Assembly: GCA_005799525.1 (NCBI GenBank)
Contig: SYGN01000040.1
Span: 1 to 36,043, forward strand
Direction of reading: 5' to 3'
From: Opitutaceae bacterium
Lineage (GTDB): Bacteria; Verrucomicrobiota; Verrucomicrobiia; Opitutales; Opitutaceae
DNA: 36,043 nucleotides
Positions 8,638 through 14,982 of this stretch are shown here, piece by piece. The notes under the pieces were generated by a model. The model was not told the origin of the DNA, searched no databases, and was given only the letters and a program-made list of their open reading frames with translations. Position numbers and translations under genes: made by a program. The first letter of the stretch is position 1; each line of letters begins with the position of its first letter.

Positions 8638-9762
8638 ATGAGCAAAAAAATCAACATCGCCATCATCGGTCTCGGTTTCGGCGCCGAGTTCATTCCGATC
8701 TTTCAAGCCCATCCCGACGCCAATCTCGTCGCCGTCTGCCAACGCGACCCGAAAAAACTGAAGGCCATCCAGGAGGCCTTCGGCATTCCAAAAGGCTACA
8801 CCGATTACGACGAACTCCTCCGCGATCCGGAGATCCACGCCGTCCACATCAACACCCCGATTCCCGATCACGCCGAGCACTCGATCAAGGCGCTCAAGGC
8901 CGGCAAACACGTCGCCTGCACCGTCCCGATGGCCACCTCCATCGCCGACTGCAAACGTATCGTCGATCTCACCAAGAAAACCGGCCTCAAATACATGATG
9001 ATGGAGACGGTCGTTTACGCCCGCGAATACCTCCACGTCAAAGAACTCTACGACCGCGGCGACCTCGGCAAAATCCAGTTCCTCCAAGCGAGCCACCAGC
9101 AGGACATGGACGGCTGGCCGAACTATTGGCCCGGCCTCCCGCCCATGTGGTATGCCACGCACTGCGTCGGCCCGATGCTCGCCCTCACCGACGCCACCGC
9201 CGAATACGTCTCCTGCTTCGGCTCCGGTTCGATCCGTCCCGAACTCGCCAAGAATTACGGGTCCCCTTTCGCCGTCGAAACCGCGCACATCAAATTGAAG
9301 GACTCCGACGTCACCGCGCGCATCATTCGCTCGCTCTTCGACACCGCCCGCCAATACCGCGAAAGTATCGACGTCTACGGTTCGAAAAAATCCTTTGAAT
9401 GGTCACTCGTCGAAGGCGAACCGCACATCCTCCACACCGCGAAACTCGCCGAGCACAAGATCCCGAAAAAAATCACTGTACCCGACTACGCCAAGCGCCT
9501 CCCCAAAGGCATCCAGAAGTTCACTACGAAGGGCGTCTACGACCTCGGCAAAAAAACCCACCTCAGCTTCACCCAGGGCGCCGGCCACGGCGGCTCACAC
9601 CCACATCTCGCGCACGAGTTTCTCTCTGCGCTGGTCGAAGATCGCGAGTGCTCCGTCAACGCGGTGAAGTCCGCCAACTGGACCTGCGTCGGCCTCTGCG
9701 CCCACGAATCCGCGCTGACCGGCGGAAAAATCGTAAAACTCCCCGCCTTCACCCAGGGCTGA
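8638..9762 (+). CDS. Gfo/Idh/MocA family oxidoreductase
   Basis: A 374-residue, probably cytosolic NAD(P)-dependent sugar or polyol dehydrogenase-type protein; no Tat signal is visible. The Rossmann fold begins IAIIGLGFGAEF with G11-x-G13-x-x-A16. The N-terminal cofactor domain runs to about residue 125 and the C-terminal alpha/beta dimerisation and substrate domain from there to the end. The usual EKP motif, whose Lys takes part in catalysis, is replaced by T95-V96-P97 (ACTVPMAT), while a His is kept at 175 (YATHCVGPM). It lies 55 bp after the second dehydrogenase and may share its transcript. The missing Lys suggests a divergent subfamily or altered chemistry. Family assignment is firm; the substrate is unknown. 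Confidence 0.92.
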   Translation: MSKKINIAIIGLGFGAEFIPIFQAHPDANLVAVCQRDPKKLKAIQEAFGIPKGYTDYDELLRDPEIHAVHINTPIPDHAEHSIKALKAGKHVACTVPMATSIADCKRIVDLTKKTGLKYMMMETVVYAREYLHVKELYDRGDLGKIQFLQASHQQDMDGWPNYWPGLPPMWYATHCVGPMLALTDATAEYVSCFGSGSIRPELAKNYGSPFAVETAHIKLKDSDVTARIIRSLFDTARQYRESIDVYGSKKSFEWSLVEGEPHILHTAKLAEHKIPKKITVPDYAKRLPKGIQKFTTKGVYDLGKKTHLSFTQGAGHGGSHPHLAHEFLSALVEDRECSVNAVKSANWTCVGLCAHESALTGGKIVKLPAFTQG

Positions 9763-9773
9763 CCGCTCGGAAG

Positions 9774-9863
9774 GTAGGTGCTCGCTTGCGAGCGATTTCA
9801 GGCTCGTCGCACGTCTTGTCCTCCCTGGGATTTTCAATCTATCGCGCGCAAGCGCGCTTCTAC
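9774..9863. repeat. Inverted pair of family A REP repeats upstream of RAYT
   Basis: The forward copy at 9774-9799 starts GTAGG and has the palindrome GCTCGCTTGCGAGC. The reverse copy at 9839-9863, read on the minus strand, starts GTAGAAG and has the palindrome GCGCGCTTGCGCGC. The two arms differ by paired changes that keep the hairpin. The reverse copy ends 10 bases before the transposase ATG. Confidence 0.8.
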
Positions 9864-9873
9864 ACTCCGCACC

Positions 9874-10404
9874 ATGCGCGATCCAACGAAAGGCCACGCG
9901 GCCCTGCCCCGCGGCCGCGTCTCGATTCCGCATGCGGAATATTTTCTTACCGTCTGCACCGACGAAAAACGCCCCGGCCTCACTTCGCCCGCCGCAGCGA
10001 CCGCCATCCTCACCGAGCTGCGCGCGATGGACGCCGACGGCGCGTGGCAACTCCGCTGCGCCGTCGTGATGCCCGACCACCTTCACGCCCTCGCGATCCT
10101 TGGCGAGCGCCTGACCCTTGGCCAATCCGTCGGCCGTCTGAAATCGAAAACCCATGCGTCACTTCGAGCCGTCGCCGCGAACTCCGCCGCCTCTCTCGCG
10201 TGGGAACGCGACTTCTACGACCACCACCTGCGCCCCGACGAGGTTCGCCTCGCGCCCTTCCTCTACATTTTCCTCAAACCCTATCGCGCCGACCTCTGCG
10301 CCACGGGCGACCGCTGGCCGGGGTATTACTGCTGCGATGAAGACTGGTCGTGGTTCAAAGGAGAGCTCAATACCGAGCGCCCCTACCCGGAGTGGCTGCT
10401 CTGA
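9874..10404 (+). CDS. REP-associated tyrosine transposase (RAYT, Y1_Tnp/IS200-like)
   Basis: A 176-residue Y1/HUH single-strand transposase of the RAYT group, which acts on flanking REP hairpins rather than moving as a classical insertion sequence. The HUH motif is seen in VVMPDHLHALAIL (His-Leu-His), and the catalytic Tyr region in FLYIFLKPYRADL, close to the usual YIxxNPVRAGL. The ATG at 9874 (MRDPTKGHAALPRGR) was chosen; the open frame back to 9778 runs through a REP copy and has no family similarity. REP pairs of family A flank the gene at 9774-9863 and 10406-10461. No second transposon gene is present. The Asn-Pro to Lys-Pro change beside the Tyr is slightly atypical, but the protein looks intact. 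Confidence 0.88.
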   Translation: MRDPTKGHAALPRGRVSIPHAEYFLTVCTDEKRPGLTSPAAATAILTELRAMDADGAWQLRCAVVMPDHLHALAILGERLTLGQSVGRLKSKTHASLRAVAANSAASLAWERDFYDHHLRPDEVRLAPFLYIFLKPYRADLCATGDRWPGYYCCDEDWSWFKGELNTERPYPEWLL

Positions 10405-10405
10405 G

Positions 10406-10461
10406 GTAGGAGCTCGCTTGCGAGCGATTTCCGCCACCCCTCGCTCGCAAGCGAGCTCCTA
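10406..10461. repeat. Inverted pair of family A REP repeats downstream of RAYT
   Basis: The forward copy (10406-10430) starts GTAGGAG two bases after the RAYT stop. The reverse copy (10441-10461) carries the same palindromic core GAGCTCGCTTGCGAGCG on the minus strand. The copies are nearly identical and separated by about 10 bases, the classical layout of a BIME-like REP pair. The pair could also form a long hairpin ending the RAYT transcript. Confidence 0.82.
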
Positions 10462-10496
10462 ACTCCCGACAAACTGCGTTTTCCTGTTTCCAAACC

Positions 10497-10518
10497 ATCG
10501 CGCGCAAGCACACTCCGC
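10497..10518 (+). repeat. Truncated direct copy of the RAYT upstream repeat
   Basis: ATCGCGCGCAAGC (10497-10509) followed directly by ACACTCCGC (10510-10518) repeats 9841-9853 and 9862-9870, but lacks the 8 bases at 9854-9861 that form most of one arm of the palindrome. It lies 7 bases before the ATG of the ABC ATPase, just as the intact copy lies just before the RAYT ATG. Confidence 0.7.
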
Positions 10519-10524
10519 GCCTCC

Positions 10525-11505
10525 ATGATCGAAGTCAGCCACCTTACCCGCGTCTTCCGCACCTACAAAAAACTCCCGGGCTTCTGGGGTGGCGTCAAGG
10601 GGCTGTTCAATCGCACGTTCGAAGAGACCGCCGCAGCCAAAGACATCTCGTTCACCATCGCAGAGGGCGAATTCGTTGGCGTCCTCGGACCCAACGGCGC
10701 CGGCAAGACGACGACGCTCAAAATGCTCTCGGGCCTCGTCTACCCGACGAGCGGCACCGCCCGCGTCGCCGGCTTCGATCCGACCAAACGCGAAAACGCT
10801 TACCGCCGTCTGTTCGCCCTCGTGCTCGGCCAAAAAAACCAGCTCTGGTGGGACCTCCCCGCCATCGAGTCCTTCAATCTCCTCCGCGCCATCTACGGCA
10901 TCCCCGAGGCGCAATTCAAAGCCACGCTCGACGAGCTCGTCGACCTCTTCACCGTCCGCGCCAAACTCAACGTGATGGTGCGCGAACTCTCCCTCGGCGA
11001 GCGCATGAAAATGGAGCTCATCGCCGCACTTCTGCACCGCCCGCGCGTCCTCTTTCTCGACGAACCGACCATCGGTCTCGACGTCGTTTCGCAACGTGCC
11101 GTTCGCCAGTTCCTCCGCGACTACAACCGCAAGTATCGCGTGACGATTCTCCTCACGAGCCACTACATGGCCGACATCAAGGAACTCTGCGAACGCGTGA
11201 TCGTGATCCACAAGGGAGCAAAAATCTACGACGGCGCGCTCGTCCGCCTCGAGTCCGCCGGTGGCGCGCGCAAGAAAATCATCACCTTCATCCCCGGCCC
11301 CGGCACCGCATTCGCCGACACTTGGCAGTCGCAGTTCGGCACGACTACCCGCGCCGATGATGGCAAGTTCACGCTGCGCGTCCCCGGCGAAAACGTCGTC
11401 GCCGTCTCTCAAGAAATTCTCAGCACCGGCCCGGTCGCCGACATCACGATCGAGGATGTCCCGCTCGAGGACGTGATTGCCGAATTGTTCGCGGCTCAGG
11501 CCTGA
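10525..11505 (+). CDS. ABC-2 type transporter ATP-binding protein (orphan)
   Basis: A 326-residue cytosolic ATPase of the COG4586-like exporter group. Walker A is GPNGAGKT (55-62), the Q-loop Q is near 103 (GQKNQLWW), the signature is the atypical LSLGER (155-160) in place of LSGGQ, and Walker B is VLFLDEPTIGLD (175-186), with the switch His in LTSHYM near 212. A C-terminal regulatory-type domain follows from about 235. Relatives are normally encoded next to one or two ABC-2 permeases; here the next gene is rmuC and the previous one is a transposase, so no permease is in sight on either side. The partner must be encoded elsewhere or has been lost. The start follows a truncated REP copy; no clear Shine-Dalgarno is seen. 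Confidence 0.92.
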   Translation: MIEVSHLTRVFRTYKKLPGFWGGVKGLFNRTFEETAAAKDISFTIAEGEFVGVLGPNGAGKTTTLKMLSGLVYPTSGTARVAGFDPTKRENAYRRLFALVLGQKNQLWWDLPAIESFNLLRAIYGIPEAQFKATLDELVDLFTVRAKLNVMVRELSLGERMKMELIAALLHRPRVLFLDEPTIGLDVVSQRAVRQFLRDYNRKYRVTILLTSHYMADIKELCERVIVIHKGAKIYDGALVRLESAGGARKKIITFIPGPGTAFADTWQSQFGTTTRADDGKFTLRVPGENVVAVSQEILSTGPVADITIEDVPLEDVIAELFAAQA

Positions 11506-11689
11506 CGTCACCCACCAGGCCAGTGCCCCGTTTCCCCCACGAGGGTGTGCATCAACCCGCGGAGGGTGTTCGCCGTTTTCTCGGCTCGTCGCACGCAGAC
11601 TCGCCAACGTCGCGTCGCCCTCACCTCGAAGTCGCGTCATTCACAGCGGGCATCTGAAACACCCGTCAAGAAATGCATCAGACATTGAT

Positions 11690-13045
11690 ATGCAGGAGCA
11701 TCGTCCCAACATTGTTCACATGCTTTTTAACGTTGCCTGCGCTCTTCTCGCCGCCGCGCTCGCGGGCGCCTTCACCTGGATTCTTATGCGCGGCCGGGAA
11801 ACCACCCGCACCGCCGAGCTCAATGCCGCCCGCGCCGACCACAATCGCGTCACCGCCGAACTCGCCGCCGCCCGCACTGACCTCACTCAACTCTCATCCC
11901 TGAACGCTCAACTTTCCTCCGATCTCGCCGCCGCCCGCGCCGAGTTTGCCGCCCGCCTCGCGGCCGAGCAACAGCGTCTGACCGAACGCGAAGCACTCGC
12001 CGCCCGCTATCTGGCCGACGCTGAGAAACTCAAGATCACCCTCCAGAGCGAATTCCAAGCCATCGCTTCAAAGCTTCTCGAGGAAAAATCCGCGAAGTTC
12101 ACCGACCACAACAAAACTCAGGTCGAAACCCTCCTCCATCCGCTGCGCCAACAGCTCGCCGATTTCCGCACGCGCGTGGACACCGTTTACAAAACCGAAA
12201 GCGACGACCGCTCCGCCCTCAAGGCCCAGATCGAACAACTCCGCCTCCTCAACACCCGGATCACCGACGAAGCCCACGCCCTCACCACCGCCCTCAAAGG
12301 CCAGTCGCAAGCCCGCGGTGCCTGGGGCGAACTCATTCTCGACCGCCTGCTGGAATCCGCCGGCCTCATCAGAGGCCAAGACTACCTCACCCAAGAATCA
12401 CTCACCACCGACGACGGCCGCCGCCTCCGCCCCGATGTCATCCTTCGACTCCCCGACGCCCGCCACCTCGTCATCGACTCGAAAGTCTCTCTAGTAGCTT
12501 ACGAACGCGCCGTGAACGCCGGCGACGATCCCGCACGCCTCGCCGCCACCCGCGAACACGCCGCCGCCGTCCGCACCCACGTGGAGCAACTCAGCGCGAA
12601 AAAATACGAAGACACCGGCAAACTCATCACCCCCGACTACGTGCTGATGTTTGTGCCCCTCGAACCCGCTTTTATTCTCGCCGCCGAAAACGACCGCACG
12701 CTCTACGAATGGGCCTTCGACCGCCGCGTCATTCTTTGCACCGCGCCCACGCTCCTCGTCACCCTCAAAACCATCGCCACCCTCTGGAAACAGGATCGCC
12801 AGACGAAAAATGTCCAGGCCATCGCGACCCGCGGCGGCCTCCTCTACGACAAATTCGCCGGCCTCTTCGCCGACCTCGAAGAAATCGGCAAACACCTCGT
12901 GCGCCTTCGCGAGACCTACGACGGTGCCTTGGGCAAACTGAAAACCGGCCCCGGCAATCTGCTGTCCCAAGTCGAAGACCTCAAAAGCCTCGGTGCCAAA
13001 GCCAAGAAATCGCTGCCGACCGCAACGCCTGAACTCGATTCGTAA
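11690..13045 (+). CDS. rmuC: DNA recombination protein RmuC homologue
   Basis: A 451-residue membrane-anchored RmuC family protein. RmuC in E. coli limits recombination at inverted repeats and resembles PD-(D/E)xK nucleases. The start at 11690 is the ATG that precedes the single N-terminal membrane segment (about residues 11-30); an ATG at 11720 inside the same leader is possible. A coiled coil of Ala/Glu/Arg-rich heptads covers about 35-110. The conserved nuclease-like core follows, with RGAWGE near residue 210 and RPDVILRLPDARHLVIDSK near 248-266 giving the D...DSK pattern. A 184-base leader without a gene separates it from the ABC gene, so it may have its own promoter. The nearby REP palindromes are the kind of inverted repeat RmuC is linked to, though this is only an association. 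Confidence 0.92.
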   Translation: MQEHRPNIVHMLFNVACALLAAALAGAFTWILMRGRETTRTAELNAARADHNRVTAELAAARTDLTQLSSLNAQLSSDLAAARAEFAARLAAEQQRLTEREALAARYLADAEKLKITLQSEFQAIASKLLEEKSAKFTDHNKTQVETLLHPLRQQLADFRTRVDTVYKTESDDRSALKAQIEQLRLLNTRITDEAHALTTALKGQSQARGAWGELILDRLLESAGLIRGQDYLTQESLTTDDGRRLRPDVILRLPDARHLVIDSKVSLVAYERAVNAGDDPARLAATREHAAAVRTHVEQLSAKKYEDTGKLITPDYVLMFVPLEPAFILAAENDRTLYEWAFDRRVILCTAPTLLVTLKTIATLWKQDRQTKNVQAIATRGGLLYDKFAGLFADLEEIGKHLVRLRETYDGALGKLKTGPGNLLSQVEDLKSLGAKAKKSLPTATPELDS

Positions 13046-13118
13046 GCTGGCGCTTGTCGCCGCGCCGCCCTCCGCTCACGCCCCTCCGTGCCATTTCCTG
13101 CCACTCACTCCTCCTCCT

Positions 13119-13188
13119 GGAGCCGTGAGCGCCAGCAAGTGGTCCGCCCCGCCATCTGCCCTCGTAGCCCGGAGCGTCAGCGAGTGGG
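13119..13188 (+). repeat. Two copies of a GTAG/GGAG-headed repeat (family B)
   Basis: Copy 1 (13119-13146) starts GGAGCC and contains GAGCGCCAGCAAGTGG. Copy 2 (13164-13188) starts GTAGCC and contains GAGCGTCAGCGAGTGG. They match two more copies at 22933-22960 and 22979-23006. They lie in the 213-base gap between rmuC and the TIGR03067 gene, which otherwise holds only the short CCGTG repeat at 13216-13232. Confidence 0.7.
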
Positions 13189-13215
13189 TTTTGCGGTTGG
13201 ATTTTTTCCGCCCTC

Positions 13216-13232
13216 ATCCTTGTCCATCCGTG
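13216..13232 (+). repeat. ATCCGTG repeat, period 10 (two units)
   Basis: ATCCTTG at 13216 and ATCCGTG at 13226 are spaced by 10 bases and end in CCGTGG, as in the copies at 30056 and 31028. The array is 27 bases upstream of the ATG of the next gene on the same strand. Confidence 0.5.
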
Positions 13233-13258
13233 GCTGATACTGCCCGCCCTTTCCTTCA

Positions 13259-13624
13259 ATGAGCCACTCCCTCCAAGGCATCTGGGAAATGATCCGAGCC
13301 GAGAGTGCCGGCGAACCCTCCTCCGATCTCCTCGCCCTCCGTGTCGAGCTGCACCTCGGTGCCGGAACCTACCACGTCCGCTTCGCCGGCGAGCTCGCCG
13401 ACCAAGGAACCTACTCACGCGCCGACTCCGAGCCTCAGGCCACGTTCATTCTCCTCGGCGCGAAGGGCCCCAACGCCGGCCGCACGATCCCCTGTATCTA
13501 CCAACTCGCCGGCAATCGCCTCAGGATCTGCTACGGCCTCGATGGCACCACGCCCACCGCCTTTTCCACGACCGCCGGCTCGCCCCATTACCTCGCCACC
13601 TACCGGCGAAAAACGCTGCCGTAG
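13259..13624 (+). CDS. TIGR03067 domain protein (lipocalin-like, unknown function)
   Basis: A 121-residue protein made of one domain of the TIGR03067 type, common in Planctomycetes and Verrucomicrobia. Visible family marks are LQGIWEMIRAE at the N terminus, the beta-rich middle, GRTIPCIYQLAGNRLRICYG near residues 78-97, and the C-terminal HYLATYRRK. Related domains are often secreted; this copy has no signal peptide, so it is probably cytosolic unless the start lies further upstream. The function of the family is not established. It is preceded by REP-like and CCGTG repeats and followed by a hairpin, so it may be a single-gene unit. Confidence 0.8.
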   Translation: MSHSLQGIWEMIRAESAGEPSSDLLALRVELHLGAGTYHVRFAGELADQGTYSRADSEPQATFILLGAKGPNAGRTIPCIYQLAGNRLRICYGLDGTTPTAFSTTAGSPHYLATYRRKTLP

Positions 13625-13646
13625 TCGTCTCCACACTTCCGCTACA

Positions 13647-13674
13647 GCCACCTCCCGGCCAAACGGCCGGTGGC
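13647..13674. terminator. Hairpin downstream of the TIGR03067 gene
   Basis: CCGGCC (13655-13660) pairs with GGCCGG (13665-13670) over an AAAC loop. The outer GCCA (13647-13650) pairs with TGGC (13671-13674), leaving CCTC bulged. It starts 23 bases after the stop and lies between convergent genes. No U-tract follows, so the terminator role is tentative, and a REP origin is possible. Confidence 0.4.
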
Positions 13675-13786
13675 TCACAGTCAGCAGCCCAGAACAAAAA
13701 CGCGCGCGAGGGCACGAGCGAGACGCGGGCGTGGCGCGGGCTTGAGACAATGATTCGGCGACGACCACTCAACCGCAAGGTCGCGT

Positions 13787-14944
13787 CTACGCGCGTGGCA
13801 GCGGCGGCACCCGGCGCGAGAAGAAACGGCGACAGGAAAGAGCGATGCCCGTGTAGACAAGCAAGAGGCCGCCAAGGCAGGCGAGACCGGCGACGAATTG
13901 GCCGACGAGGCCGAGCGCTTCGCCGGTGTGCAGGAAGCGCGTCCACGAGCGGACTTGTTGCGCGGCGTTTTGGTCGGCGTAGCCGGTGCGCAGGAGGACT
14001 TCGCCGGTGGAGGAATTGAGGGTGACGGCGGTGTTAGCGGTGCGGGGCCAAGCAGTCGTTTCACGGACGGTGGCGGAAAACACGTCAGGCGTGGCGCCGA
14101 GGCGCACAGTGATGGTTTGCCACGAAGGGAAATCGGTTCGCACCCGGGTGAGCAGGACGTCGGACGAGAGCGGGCGGGAGGCGGCGGAGGGCGGTGGGAC
14201 CTTGGGCGCGGGCGATCCACTGCTGCGGGAGCCGACGGCGTTGTCCGTCGGGGCCGGTGTGCCGGTGAGGGTGGCGATGAGCGTGCCACCCCAGCGGAAC
14301 GAGATCGGAACGGCCGTGAGTGTCAGGATAATCAATACAGGGGCGGACCACAGGCCGATGACGTTGTGCCAGTTAAACTCGCGGGCTTTCGCTGCAGAGT
14401 TTTGGCGGAACCAGATGACTGGGGAGACGGCGCGCCACGACCAGCTGCGCGGCATCCACAGGTAGAGTCCGGTGACGGCGAGGAGGGCGAAGGCGAGGTT
14501 GCAGATGCCGGTAATGAGTTTGCCGCGCGGGCGGCTCTCCTTGCCATCGAATCCAAGGTAGCGGTGGAGGTCGGTCATGGTGCGCATAAACGAAGCGATG
14601 GCCGTCGAGGTGGGTTGGCGAATTTCGCCGGTGTAAGGATTGACGTAGAAGGCGGGGCTGCGACCGGCGAGGAAGGCGACCGCAGCGAGGGGATCCGCAG
14701 AGACGACGAAGCTTTGGGGGCGGGCCTCGGGTTGGGCGGTGCGGAGGCGCGCGCGGAGTTCGTCGAGCGGGAGGCGGGCGGCACCGGCGGGAGGTGCGGC
14801 GATGTGGCGGGCGTCGCGTTCGGACCACGCGACGAGTTGTTTCTCGAAGGCAAGGACGGTGCCGGTGAAGCACATGATTGCAATGACGAGGCCGGAGATG
14901 AGCCCGGCGACGAGGTGGATCCAGAACACGGTTTGGCGAAACAT
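13787..14944 (-). CDS. PepSY-associated TM (PiuB-like) inner membrane protein
   Basis: A 385-residue inner membrane protein of the PepSY-TM family, found beside TonB-dependent siderophore receptors and thought to act as a ferric-siderophore reductase or periplasmic partner. Membrane segments appear at about 11-33, 140-160, 190-211 and 345-372. Candidate heme or metal histidines are H10 (WIHLVAGL) and those in TDLHRYLGF, FNWHNVIGLW and FLHTGEALGL. PepSY-like periplasmic parts lie between the segments. The start at 14944 (MFRQTVFWIH) is the Met directly before the first membrane segment; the open frame upstream overlaps the receptor gene. It lies 38 bases after the receptor on the same strand and probably shares its transcript. 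Confidence 0.88.
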   Translation of the reverse strand: MFRQTVFWIHLVAGLISGLVIAIMCFTGTVLAFEKQLVAWSERDARHIAAPPAGAARLPLDELRARLRTAQPEARPQSFVVSADPLAAVAFLAGRSPAFYVNPYTGEIRQPTSTAIASFMRTMTDLHRYLGFDGKESRPRGKLITGICNLAFALLAVTGLYLWMPRSWSWRAVSPVIWFRQNSAAKAREFNWHNVIGLWSAPVLIILTLTAVPISFRWGGTLIATLTGTPAPTDNAVGSRSSGSPAPKVPPPSAASRPLSSDVLLTRVRTDFPSWQTITVRLGATPDVFSATVRETTAWPRTANTAVTLNSSTGEVLLRTGYADQNAAQQVRSWTRFLHTGEALGLVGQFVAGLACLGGLLLVYTGIALSCRRFFSRRVPPLPRA

Positions 14945-14982
14945 GGGACGAGTGGGCGCGACTGGGAGAAAACGGTTAGTGA

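Noticed and set aside
9778-9873. An extended N terminus for the RAYT gene
   Set aside because: These codons lie in the inverted REP pair and do not match the family start; the ATG at 9874 does.
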